A stretch of 64,000 nucleotides of DNA from positions 1,922,001 through 1,986,000 of the forward strand of contig CP126199.1 of NCBI GenBank assembly GCA_030272155.1, written 5' to 3'. This DNA comes from Tetradesmus obliquus (lineage: Eukaryota; Chlorophyta; Chlorophyceae; Sphaeropleales; Scenedesmaceae). How positions within the stretch are numbered: position 1 is the first letter of the stretch; each line of letters begins with the position of its first letter. Made by a program: the position numbers and the translations under genes. Shown here in pieces: positions 1-11,300 of the stretch. Under the pieces are notes generated by a model. It ran no database searches and had not been told where the DNA came from. It saw only the letters and a list, made by a program, of their open reading frames with translations.

Positions 1-2689
1 GTCCAGCTGCTGGAACCACACCCGGAAGGGGCCCACGCCCTGGCCGCTGCGGTTGGTCATCTGCTGCACGCGGCCCTCGTTGAGCACGATGCGCAGCTGC
101 ACAGCAGCAGCGACACAAAAGTAGAGCAGGAGACAGCAGCAGGCAGCAGGCAGCAGGAGCTGAGCTGGTGCGAATGAGGCAAGGTAGGGCAAGATGATGT
201 GCATAATGCGCAGAGGTGTGGGCAGGCGGGACAGCAGGGGTGCAGCAGGCAGAAGGATGAGCTGGTGCAAGCAACTGAGACCTGGTGGTCGCCACAGCCC
301 AGGTTGCAGCAGATGTTTATATGACACGTGGCGGGTTATACTAGCAAAACAGCAGGTATAATTCACCCACATCATGTCAAATCCCCCACCATCGAGGTGA
401 TGACATCAAACCACACTGTTAGCAAAGACAGGTTTCGTTCCTGTAACCTATGGGTTATGAGCCCATCACGCTTCCACTGCGCCACTTTGCTTGCAATCCT
501 GGTGCAGCTCAGCTCTGCTGCATTGGATGGGCAGGCAAACACCCGCCCTGCTCCTTGAACGCCACAGAGCGCCGCGACGGCACTGCCCAGCGCGGCCTCA
601 GTGTCCAGGTGTCTGTGGTGGCGTATGACTGCATGAACACACCGTGTAACCCCTCCATCAATCGCGGCCCCAGTGCTAAGCCCCTTTCTTCATCTGCGCA
701 GCTCTAGTTTGCAAATGCCAAACCACTGCCTCCGCTCACCTGCTCATCTGGCCGCTCAGGCTTGTGGTCATCAGACAGCGGGATCGCCTGCCAGCTGGCG
801 CCATCCTCCTCACTGCTGCTGCCACTACTACCACCACTACTGCGCTGCTGCTGCCGCAGCCGCAGGTCCCACGCCTTCGGCTGCGACATGCGCCGGCCCA
901 GCACCGCCCTGCTGTCTCCAACCCATGCCGTGGTGATGCTGTCAGGCCCAATGTGGCACAGCAGCGCTGTGCTGCCGCTGTCAAGCGTGTTTATGCCCGA
1001 GCCAGTCAGCATGTGGTCTGTCTCCGCAAACACAGCTGTCAGCAAGCTCTGGCACAGCGGCACTTGGTCCACCAGCGGCTTCGGTACAGCTACAGATGCC
1101 TCCTCAGGCGTCCTGCTGCTTTCCTGCAAGCTGTCCTGCAAGCTGTAGCTGGCAGTGTGCTCCGGCTGCGGCACTACCTGGTGCTTGCTGACTGCCCTGC
1201 CATGCCGCGCCTGCGCATGCTTGCTGCTGTTGGCCACAGCTGCCGCTGCTCCCTCGGCAGCCGTTGCGTAGTGCGCGTGGCTGCCCGCCTCGCCTCTATG
1301 ATCGGGAATGACAACGTACGGCAGCTGCGAGCCAAGCAGCATCTCCGGGTGGTGCTGCTGCCGCTGCTGCTGCTGCTGCTGCTTGCCGTGGCGCTTTCCT
1401 GCAGGCTTCCCCTGCTGCTGTTGCTGCTGCTGCCCCCAGCCCCAGCTGCTGCTGCTGCTGCCTTGCAGGACCAGGTCTGCTGCTGCCACCACCACCCTCT
1501 GCATGAGCACTGCGGGCAGGTGCTGGATGAGGAAGGTGCTGACCAGGTGGCCGTACCTGCCGTGGCCGTCCATCACCCCCAGCAGCATCTCGCCAGGGCT
1601 GCGGAACTGCTGCATGATCAGGCCCCTGCAGGACAAGAAGAGTTGCAAGACAGCGGACAATCGGCTAAGCAGATGAAGGTGCTGCTTGGGGTCGTGTAAG
1701 CAAGGGGAGCGAGCAATGGGCTGTGCGCAGACACCAACGCCTGCTGTGGCAGTGCAAGGACCAAGCCTGAGCTGACTGTGCACAGCTGCACGCAATGATT
1801 GACCAGCCCTGCTGCTGCTGCTGCTGCTGCTGCGGTGCTGCTCAAGCTACTCCCTAACGCCCAAGTCTCAGGGCGCTTGCAGCGCACCTGTCTTGGTTCT
1901 GCTCCTTGCCGCCGCCCCGCATATAGCCCTTCTTGCTGAATCCTGCCACGTCAACTTCAAACCCGAGCCATGGCGGTAGCAGCGCATACTGGCGCTCCAG
2001 CTGCTCTCGAGTAGAGCTGCTGCTGCTGTTGCTTGGCAGGGGCGGCGGTGCTGCTGCTGGTTCTGCTGCCAGTGCAGAGGAGGAAGCAAATGAGGCTGCC
2101 TGGCTGGCTGCTGCAGGACTGCTGCCTGTGCATGGCGGGCTGTTGTGCAGCTGCAAAGGGCCCAACTGCTGCTGGGCTAGGAGTCTGCGCGTTGACATCA
2201 GCAAAAGCATCAACAAAGGTAAGACAGAAACACATGTTGAAGGCAAACACCAGTGAATGTTTGGCAACGCCATATAGGTAGTGGCGTTGCTGCACTCTGG
2301 ATTTTCAAGCTACTACGTAAGCACAAACAACAGATTCACCACCAGAGTACTACATATACACTAAGGATATACCCATGAGCTGCTATGTAGCACTGTGTGA
2401 ATGCTGCTGTGTTGCTGTACAGCACTCACCCATGGCTGCAGTGCCTGGACAGCCTGAACACGGGGCCAAACGCAAGTGCCTGTTTCTCAAGGACTGATGC
2501 TGTTCTTCCGGACCAGCTGGAGCAGTCTCTGCCTTCCCGCAGCTTGTAGCGGGCCGGCAGGGCGGTGGTGCAGGCCTGGGGCAGCACGTGGAAGCTTAAG
2601 GCAAGCGTCTTCCCAAACGCAAGTTGGTCCGAAGCGGCTGCGAGACCTTGACCAGCTGATGTTACGAAACGAAGCTGCTGGCGGGTCAT
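1..2689 (-). CDS. PP2C-type protein phosphatase (3' end outside window)
   Basis: Metal-dependent Ser/Thr phosphatase of the PPM/PP2C family. I read four exons: 2430-2689, 1888-2184, 740-1625 and 1-96 (open at the window edge). All joins keep phase: GG|A gives Gly, AG|G gives Arg, and the third join is phase 0. Family motifs in order are NQDR near residue 183, MDGHG at 204-208 (metal-binding Asp and Gly), GSTALL, WVGDSRAVLG, LSDDHKPERPDE, and in the last visible exon NEGRV then GPFRVW. The ATG at 2689 opens an 87-residue N-terminal stretch with no recognised domain. Poly-Gln and Ala/Ser-rich inserts interrupt the catalytic core after DGHG, a loop that tolerates insertions in this family. The C-terminal metal-binding region (DG...D) lies beyond the window. 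The gene is divergent from the D-lactate dehydrogenase gene. The 640-base intron at 97-739 holds a tRNA gene. Substrate and location are not readable from sequence. Confidence 0.9.
420..491 (-). tRNA. Initiator tRNA-Met (CAU) inside a PP2C intron
   Basis: Read on the minus strand this folds into a complete 72-nt cloverleaf: a perfect 7-bp acceptor stem AGCAAAG/CTTTGCT, D arm GCGC..GCGT, anticodon stem ATGGG/CCCAT with loop CTCATAA (anticodon CAT), variable region AGGTT, T stem ACAGG/CCTGT, and discriminator A. Segment lengths match the plant initiator tRNA-Met as I remember it. Initiator hallmarks are the A1-U72 pair, three consecutive G-C pairs in the anticodon stem, and a T loop starting with A (AACGAAA) instead of TTC. 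Differences from the usual plant form are loop CTCATAA rather than CCCATAA and AACGAAA rather than ATCGAAA. It lies on the same strand as the host gene. No strong T run follows the 3' end, so Pol III termination is not obvious. Confidence 0.92.
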
Positions 2690-3164
2690 ACTAGCAACCG
2701 GCTGCCTTGGTGCGGTGTCAAAGTTTGAGTCTGCTCATTCCTGGCTACAAATCGCCACAGCGCCTTGTCAAACTGTTTCAAACGTCAAAATACACTGACT
2801 GACAACGCAGTTGACTCGGCTGCGTCACTGATCAGGCTTGAGTGCGAAGAGTACGTTGACACCAGGAACGCTTACACTCGCAGCCACAGGAACAAAGGTT
2901 GATGAGTAGCTATCTGTGCAGGTTAGAAGCCGGAACGGGTACATCACAGCGTGACGCAACACCCGTCAGCTTTATAGGGTTTGCTTTGACGACAACCTGG
3001 ACGCCGCATTTCCTGTCTGCTGACTGGCTCACGCTTATCGCTGAATTTTATGTGTTTCAGCTACTTCGGTCAACAGTGGCAGCACGTGTAGTCTCTGCAG
3101 GTACACCTCAGGACATTGGACAAACGGTCGCTGGTCCTCCGCTGATAATTGCTGCAGCAGCCAA
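2690..3164. promoter_or_regulatory. Divergent intergenic region, PP2C and D-LDH
   Basis: This 475-base gap separates the start codons of the minus-strand phosphatase and the plus-strand lactate dehydrogenase, so it must hold both promoters and 5' UTRs. It is less GC-rich than the genes. A weak TATA-like TTTATAGG occurs near 2970. No convincing ORF or paired element is visible. Confidence 0.45.
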
Positions 3165-3726
3165 ATGCAGCTCCACCAGCGTTATGCTGCTGTAACATCG
3201 CCGTGTTTCAGGCGCACAGCGTCTGTCAGGCCAGCAGCAACCAGGCCTCACCAGCACAGCAAGCAACAGCGCGCTCAGCTGCTGCGCACTGCTGTTGCAA
3301 GCAAGGAAGCAGCCACCAATCAGATGGAGGATGCAGGCAACGCCTTGCCTGCAAAAAAGGCGGCAACACAGATCACTGTATTCAGCGCAGGTGACGAACG
3401 GTCAAGCAAGGCGTGTGCTGAACAGCAACACAGCACACCGGTTTACCTTTGCCACGCAGCAGCCGTGCAGCGCTACACAGCATGCCTCTGCTGCGTGCAT
3501 TCCAGCGTTAGTGCTACTTTGCAAGCATTCTGCTAGTGCTAGCTTGCAGCCCCCACCTTGAATTCACTCGATTCAGCCACAACATGTGCTCTGTCCCTCT
3601 CGTTAGTAACACCAGGTTCACTTGTCGTGAAGCGCTCACAGCATGCACGTCTCTGCACACACTTTGCAGTGCTCCCTGTCCACTCACAAGGCTGCTGTTG
3701 AGCCAATTTCTGTCCATGCTGTCACC

Positions 3727-3757
<31 letters not shown>

Positions 3758-4471
3758 GCTGCAGCCCAATATGTTGAGGGATTCCTGGCTCGGCCGCTGA
3801 AGGAGGCTGGCTTCACAAATGTGAACTTCACAGAGGTGTGTTGAGAAGTTCAGGGCAGCTGCAGCAGCCAGCAGCAACAGCAGCATGATGAGCAGTAGCA
3901 GCCAACTACAGCACACAACAACGCACCAGGCCAGCCCTCCTCACAGCTTGCTCTGCTTCCCACCATCACCAGCACCGCACTGGTGGCACCAGCTGCAGCT
4001 TACCCTGTTCAACCCTTTGTTCACCAGCAAAGTCATTCGGCTCTTGACTCTTGGATCAGATACCTTCGCTAGGCTCTCTCTATGCACACAGCTGCACACT
4101 TAGCCTGGTGCTCCTGCTGTACTGTGCATTTCCTCCTTGCTGCCTGCCAGACTGTGCTGGACAAGTACACTGCAAGCCTCGCCCAGGATTGCCAGATTGT
4201 GTGCATCTTCGTCAACGACCAATGCGATGCAAAGGTGGGCGCACAGCAGCGTGCTGTTACTACAAGGTTTGCTGTGCGAGTGACGCATGCTGCCTACGCA
4301 TGTGTGAGTGATGCAGCTGCTCCCGCCGCGTGATGCTGCATCTTCTTGTGCGTGCAGAGTGCCATCATATAGGATGCATGCAAGTGCCTTCAGAAATTCC
4401 ACCTACACAAAGGGATCTTGGTGAACTCCTCTGCTGACCATCCCACACCTGCCTGCCTGCCCGCCCGTCGC

Positions 4472-4531
<60 letters not shown>

Positions 4532-6882
4532 TGGTTGAGCGCCTGGCCAAGTGTGGCGTGAAGCTTATCGCGCTGCGCTGTGCTGGCTTTGACAGAGTAG
4601 ACCTGGAGGCGTGCAAGCAGCACGGCATCAAGGTGATAGCTGTTGATAACAGCAACAGCAGTTACTGACAATGTCTTGGTGGTGTAGCCAAAGCAATTTC
4701 TGAATCCAATTATATTGCGTTGGTACGCATGTCTTCAAACTGTTTCAGCTGCAGTGCAGTGCAGAGTATATGGGTACAGGATGCACTTCTGGATGCCGAT
4801 GACCATCCCACAATCAGCATATGTGCACTGCATAATTGCAGCTGTTTGATCTGTAACTTGCGCTCTTCCTGCAGGTGGTGCGTGTGCCCACTTACAGCCC
4901 CACTTCAGTTGCGGAGCACGCCGTGGCGCTCCTGATGGCACTGAACAGGTGAGGGCATGTCAGGCTGCTGCGCAGCAGTCGAGGCTGATGTACATTCCCA
5001 CTGCTGCACAGGCTGCTCCAAGCAGCTGGTGTCACAGCGCAGCAGCAGCGGCAGCAGCTCCTGCCGGCTTGCAGTCGACTGGCGCTTGTACTAGGCGGCT
5101 ACAACCAGACCAGCTACTATATGGTCCATCAACAGCCGACTGTATGCGGGATGACTTGGATGACCTACTGCCGTCATCAGAGTCCGCATACCAGCGTCGC
5201 CTGCTCACATGCTGTGCGACGCAAGCACGCTAGTACTCCGCTTCCTCGGTGCTCCATCCGCATGCACCTGCAGCCTCTCAAACACCTCTCACCAGCTGTG
5301 CCCCGTGGCATGCCATGCATCTACAGGCGGCTGGCGCAGGCACACGTGCGCGTGTCTGCTGGCAACTACAGTCTGACGCCCCTAGTGGGACAGGAGCTGC
5401 GCGGCAAGCGCGCAGCTGTGCTGGGCACTGGCGCCATTGGCACTGAGGCTGTGCGCATCCTCAAGGTATGAGGGGACTGCCGCAGCTGTGCTGTCAGAAC
5501 CAAAGTTTGCGATAGTGACAGGATGCTGTAAGGCACTGTCGCCATTGGCACTGAGGCTGTGCGCATCCTCAAGGTGAAGATCTTGAACAGAAACACATGG
5601 CAGATGCAAGCTGCAGATAAATGAATAGGCTGTATGTACGTGCAGCACATGCTGGAAGCTGTGTAAGCGAAACCTTACAAAACCATCGAGGTGACGTGCT
5701 CCAGCACTGTGCTGTGGTGTTGCCTAAACACTGGATTGTTCAGCACTCTGTGCTGTGACAGCTGCATCAACCACAGCCGAATTCACAGGTGGATAGCCTG
5801 CCCATCAAGCCTGCAGACGAAGACCGCAAGTTTGAAATGTGCTGGTTCTGTGAGCGTGTGCAATGTATTGCAGTAATGCCACTGTTTTGCACATGTTTTG
5901 CTTCTGCTGCAGGGCATTGGCATGGAGGTGGTGGCATACGACATCCAGAAGAACCCCGCTGTTGAAGCCATGGGTGTGAAGTATGTCGACCTTGAGGAGG
6001 CGCTGCCCTGGGCTGACGTTGTGAGCGTGCACGTGCCGCTGGTCAAGTCCACACACCACTTCATCAACAGCGACAGGTGACGGCGGATTTCGAAGATTGG
6101 TTGCAATGTACAGCACCCAGAGATGGAGCTGCGTTGGTGGTCACCACCAACAACGGTTGTTGCAGTTTAGGTTTCTGCCTGGCGCCGGGCAGTGATGTAG
6201 CCATCATAGCAAGACGGTGCCAAGCACCCAAGGACAGCTGCTTGAGGCGCACGGCTAGAGTGAGTACATTGGAGATCCTGCTGCTCCCTTTTGCTGCCAA
6301 GTAAATTAAGCTGACGCTACAGTACAGTCTCACTGTAGGGGTTGTCACAGGAAACTTTGTTGTGACGTGCTGTGTTGCGCATGTTCTGCAGGATTGCAGT
6401 GATGAAGAAGGGATCCATCCTGCTTGTCGCAATGGAGCTTGATTTCCATTGCATGCAACTGTAATAAGCCTGATGCCTCTGCACCTGCATGTGCAGGATC
6501 GCGATGATGAAGAAGGGAGCCATCCTGCTCAACGTGTCGCGTGGGGGCCTGGTGGACAGCCAGGCGCTGTACGACGGCCTGGAGAATGGCCAGCTGGGAG
6601 GGCTGGGCATGGACGTGTACGAGAACGAGGGTGGGTGGTGCATTGCTGACAGAACTGTTCAGTCGTTATCAGATATCTTCTTTATGCTGTTGGGCTCATA
6701 TTGATGGTGGCTGGGCATGGACGTGTACGAGAACGAGGGTGGGTGGTGTTGCTAACGTCGATTATCAGAGCCGCAGACCGTGGCTCCAAATGAGGGTGGT
6801 GGGTGTGAATGGTAGGCAGCAATCTGTGCATGGGCACAATGCATTGTTCTGCTGCGCATGTTGCTGCCAATGCCAAAAGACC

Positions 6883-6939
<57 letters not shown>

Positions 6940-7530
6940 TAACGTCTGCTGGTGCTGCTCGCTGCTGCTGCCAGGTGAGCTGTTCTTCACGGACTGGACC
7001 GACATGCCGCTGGAGACGCGCATGGCCAACTGGGACAGGCGCTTCAAGCTGCTCACATCATACCCCCAGGTGTGCAGTGCAACAATTGCGCCGCCGCGGT
7101 TCAGCGCATGCAGTGTTAAGCCGTAGATCCCGAGCCACGTATGCTTGCTGGTTTGTGCGTGGAGGGCATGGCAGTGCGCTGATCATAAGTTGTGATGGAT
7201 AAGTTGTTGCAGCAGCGGCCTTTGTGGGAGAGCAGCTGCTCAAAGGTGGCGTTGCCAGCGGCAGCAGTATAGGAAAGCACATGGCGCTGCAGTGGGACCA
7301 TGCAGGTGGACAGCTGGCGCAAGCAAATGCTCACAGTGCTGTTGTATCCATCCGATATGCCGCACTGCTGGCAGGTGCTCATCACACCCCACTCGGCCTT
7401 CCTCACGCATGAGGCGCTGGCCAATATTGCATCTGCCACAGTGGCCAGCATGGAGGAGTTCCTGGCTGGCCAGCCGCTCACCAATGAGCTCAAGCCCAAG
7501 CCAGACAAGGCAGCAGGCGCAGCACGCTGA
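3165..7530 (+). CDS. DLDH: D-lactate dehydrogenase, probably plastid-targeted
   Basis: Reduces pyruvate to D-lactate with NADH (D-isomer-specific 2-hydroxyacid dehydrogenase family, bacterial LdhA type). Ten exons: 3165-3390, 3765-3835, 4151-4234, 4531-4632, 4875-4948, 5327-5465, 5913-6076, 6497-6630, 6975-7069, 7375-7530. All phases agree and give 414 aa. The first ~70 residues are basic, Ala/Gln/Ser-rich and transit-peptide-like, before the ITVFSA strand that starts the catalytic fold. The Rossmann loop LGTGAIG contains Gly218, Gly220 and Gly223. The catalytic set is complete: Arg302 in NVSRGG, Glu331 in DVYENE, His369 in ITPHSAF. ELFFTDW before the last strand matches the LdhA pattern. Length suits an LdhA enzyme plus a leader. 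Introns 6-8 contain copies of the flanking exon edges. A plastid role in dark fermentation is inferred from the leader and green-algal precedent. Confidence 0.93.
4473..4526 (+). repeat. (CTG)18 before an acceptor
   Basis: An uninterrupted CTG run in D-LDH intron 3 is followed directly by CCAG and exon 4, so it occupies the place of the polypyrimidine tract. Confidence 0.97.
5532..5573 (+). repeat. Extra copy of D-LDH exon 6 end with donor
   Basis: Near-identical direct copy of the last ~42 bases of exon 6, including the splice junction, 108 bases downstream of the real donor. The copy reads AAG|GTGAAG where the real donor reads AAG|GTATGA. Confidence 0.9.
6387..6426 (+). repeat. Extra copy of D-LDH exon 8 start with acceptor
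   Basis: Direct copy of the exon 8 acceptor and its first ~35 bases, 105 bases upstream of the real acceptor. It still encodes IAVMKKGSILL against IAMMKKGAILL in the real exon, then diverges and soon meets a stop. Confidence 0.88.
6710..6744 (+). repeat. Extra copy of D-LDH exon 8 end with donor
   Basis: Direct copy of the exon 8 3' end (GMDVYENEG) and its GTGGGT donor, 108 bases downstream of the real donor at 6630/6631. Confidence 0.9.
6884..6937 (+). repeat. (CTG)18 upstream of D-LDH exon 9
   Basis: Uninterrupted CTG run of the same length as the one before exon 4. It ends 37 bases before exon 9, with further CTG-rich sequence in between. Confidence 0.97.
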
Positions 7531-8315
7531 GCAGCATAGGCCATCAGGCAGTGCTGTGATGCATCATCGTGTTGCCAGTAGCAGCGCAGTATGGTTTGTT
7601 CAGTACGGCAGGATGCGATGCTTGCGTGTGCAAGCGCAGCGCTGCAGCCGTGTGAAGCTGCCTTGAAAGGCGGCAGGCAGCAGCCATCTTTCTTAAGGAG
7701 ACGGTGCTGCTGAGCATCGAGCCAGCAAACAGCACTGGGGAAGACGTTAGGCTGCAGGCAGTGCCGTTGTTACATTACAGCTCGGCTGGCTTCTATTGCC
7801 TGGCACGCTAGGTGCCAGCGCTGTGGTCTCCACCCATGAGGCTACCAGACGGCCTGTTTGCACAGGGCGGCGCAAATGGCCTGCGCCCTCTTGATGCAAC
7901 GTGCATTTTCACTGGTTTACATTGTTGATAGTGGTGTCCTTGTTGTCATGACATTGTTGACCAGAACTAGTGAGTTGACTGGCACTTGATAGGTCTGTGT
8001 GACATATGCATGCAGCTCAACCTGTTGGGTTGGGTCGTTTGGCGGAGTCACCGTTGTTGAACAGTACCCGCTAGTGTACCCCCAAGACATCGGGTGGCAC
8101 CTAGCACGATTGGCACGGCACCCATGCACTTGAGGGTTGATCACATGTTGCAGTTGGGACCCTTGTAACCCATGTTGAAACTCGACCTGAACAGCTTGCT
8201 GGTTGCGCAGCATTGTGATTGCGCATGACGGTGCCACAATGCGATAAGCAATTGTCGATGGCTGTCGACCGCCTGCACACCAATCCCCTGCTGACACAGT
8301 TCCCGCGCTCTTCAC
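7531..8315. other. Convergent 3' flanks of D-LDH and WDR17
   Basis: This 785-base stretch separates two stop codons that face each other, so it should hold two 3' UTRs. A stop-free minus-strand frame at 7917-8315 directly follows the WDR17 stop, but it resembles no family I know and has no splice link to either gene. No structured RNA or mobile element is visible. Confidence 0.5.
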
Positions 8316-11300
8316 CTACAGCAGCTGCAGCACCTTCCCGCGGCCAAACGGCCCACATCGCATCACATGCGCCAGCATCACTCCCTCTGCCAGGCTTGCA
8401 GCGCTGCCGCCATCATCCAGCAGCACCCAAGGGCCCTCGATGGCCTTGCCAGACACAGCAGAGCGGCTGCAGCCGGCAGGGCCGCGGAAGGGCAGGCAGC
8501 TGCCGGCTGGCACCACAATGCAAGCTGCTGCAGCTGCAGCTGGCACTGTGGGGGGCCTAGGGAAGCCCTGCAGCCGCTGCCGGGCAGCAGACCTGCAGCA
8601 TAGCACAGCGTTTTCACAACAGCAAACCAGCGTCCTCAGCCAGGTGTGTTGTGCACAGGTACACGCAAGCTGTAAGAATGCTGGATACAATTGCGACAAG
8701 CTTCAGAAGCAAGCCCAGACCAGGCAAAATGAGGCCCTGCACCTGCACGCACCGCTCACACTGCACGCCAGTACTCACGTGATGTTGGCGGGCGTGTCCT
8801 GGCTGTCTGCAGCCGCCATCAGCAGCGAGCACGCTGCCTCTGGGCAGCTGCCTGCCACTGCAGACGCCTCCAGCACCAGCAGGGCTGCCCTGCACAGCGG
8901 GACCTTGACCTGGTGCTGCTCCAGCCAGCGCCTCAGGCACGACATCAGGAAGCTGCCAACCTGCACACAAAAAGGGAATGCACCAAGCTGCCGACTTAGT
9001 TCACATGATGGTCGCCCACTGACAAACTGCAATTCAGCAATACATGGCATGGCACATATTCATTGCGACAACAGTAATGTAAGGCCAACCATCCAACGGT
9101 CACTGGAGCAGCTACTAGCTTGGTAGTACCAAGCGCAACGCACCGCCATGTAGCTGTAGCTGAATGCCTTGAGTGCTCCTGCCAGCAGGTTGTAGGCAAA
9201 CATCTCCTGCCAGCAAGGGCCGATGAGTGCAGCTGCATCCAGGCTATCCAGGCAGCCCTGCCACAGCAGCAGCTGCTGCACCTCAGGCAGATGCACCAAC
9301 TGCAGCAGCTGCTGCTGCTGTTGAAGAGGGTTGATGCCTGTACTGCTGTCGTGTGGCTGCAGGATTGCATGCTGCTGTATGCTTTCGAGCAGAGCCACAA
9401 GGTGTGTGCTGGCCCTTGCTGCTGCTCGGGCATGGTCGCCTGCTAGCAGCCAGAACCTGCAGCACATACACACAGCAGCTGAGTGTTGTGAGCCCGCTGG
9501 CTGCCGCATGCACGTCAGCAGAACAATAGCACAAGTTGCAGTCGCTGCAGTATTGACTAGCTAGGTACCACTTTGCCGTGAATGATGCAAGCAGCATGCT
9601 GCATGCATCATACTGGTGCTCAGCGTACAAAGCAACCAACACCTGCACCGAGCCGTCAGCTGCACTCCATGTGCCGCACCTGGTGCTCTCCAGTGGGTCC
9701 GACACAGCTGCAGCCACTGCTGCATAATGAGACGGCTCCTGCAGGCCCAGCATCTGCCTCAGTCCCCTGACCATGGCCGAAGCATCTTCCCCCACCCCTG
9801 CTGCCTTTCCGCTGGCGCTGTCTGCTGCTGCTGCTGCTGCTGCTACTGCTGTGCTGCCAAGCCTGGAGTGGCGGCTGGCTCGCTCAGCACGCACCACCAG
9901 CAGCTGCAGGTGGTGGGTCACATCCCTGGACAGCAGCTTGGTGACTGCTGCAGCAGCCTCCCAGTCACCTGCATATGAAACAGAAGCACATGGTTTAGCT
10001 GCAAGCATGTCAGCAGTGTGCTAAACCCGGACTGGTCTTGCAAGAAACCACATGGACAAAGCATGACCATAATAGATGTCTGCTGTACTTTACACAGCGC
10101 ACGCCTTCGCACAGCTAGCTCCAAGCCAAAGCAACACGCCCTCAACCGATACACACAAGTGACGTACTGCATGCCTGATTCAGCTGCATCTGATGCTTAC
10201 CTGCTGCCTCGCACTTGGATCCCAGCGCTGCAAACACCCTGTCCTGCAAGCCAGCCTCCACGCCGCCCAGCTGCCCCAGCGCAATGCACAGCATGGCTGC
10301 CTGCTCAGGCTCGTGGCCCAGGTGCAGCGCTGACACAGCGCCAGCCACATCATTGACCGTCAGCGCAGCACATGCTGCCAGCAGCGGCTGGCCTTGGTGC
10401 CTGCAAATGCACTCAAAAATGCATGTGAAACATGCCGTCACTCTCACAGACTCTGTTACAAAGTTGGCTGTACTCCAACCTGTGGCACAGCCACTGACTT
10501 TCTACGTGTGTTATGTGCAGCAGGCCGACAGTATAAGCATAATCAGACATGTATGACAGGCGCGAATTTATCCTGAGAGCATGGCATGCACCTCACCTGT
10601 AGGAGCTTGCTTGCGCCTGCCTCACAGCTGCCAGCTGCTGCATGGCCGCAGCATCCACAGCAGCCCCGCCGCCAGCCGCCGCACAGCCCAGCACGCCACT
10701 GCCACTCCTCAGCCGCGCAAAGCTGCCGGGCGCCTGCAGCAGCACAGCTTCCATGCCTCGGCTGCTGCTGCCGCCACCTGGCCCCTTGTCACCCTCTCCT
10801 GCTGCTGCTGCTTCTGCCACTGGTGACAGCGGGCTAGCTGGCCGCACACTGCCTGGGCTGCTAGGCATGCCGAAGCTGCCACTCCTGTCCAGTGCAGCAG
10901 CTGCAGTGCTGATACTGTGCTGCAGTCCGCCGCTGCAAGAGGTGGGCGCGCCAGCCACGCCACGCAGAGGCGGCAGGCTGTTGCGGTGGGCTCCGAGCAA
11001 GGGATGCTCCGGTGTGGCCAGCAGCTGCGGCGCGGCTGTGTGGGCCCCAAGCGGCGATGGCATGCCTCCTGCATGCGCTGATGCTGCTGCAGATGTTTGC
11101 GCTGCTGCTGCGGAGGCCCTGGTTGGGCTGCTCGGTACTGGGGTGGGTGACAGTGGAGCAGCGGTGGTGCTGGTTACAATAGAAAAATGCTGGTAGCCCC
11201 TGCAGCACAGCGAGCAACAAAGCAATAAAGCATCGTTGGGTTGCAAAGGGCATGCCAGCAGTATGCAGCGACAATCGTCAACCAGATCATGCAGGGCAAC

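Noticed and set aside
1368-1465. Long Leu/Cys-rich frames opposite the poly-Gln part of PP2C
   Set aside because: They are CTG read antisense to a coding CAG run. The same effect explains most Leu-, Cys- and Ala-run frames in the window.
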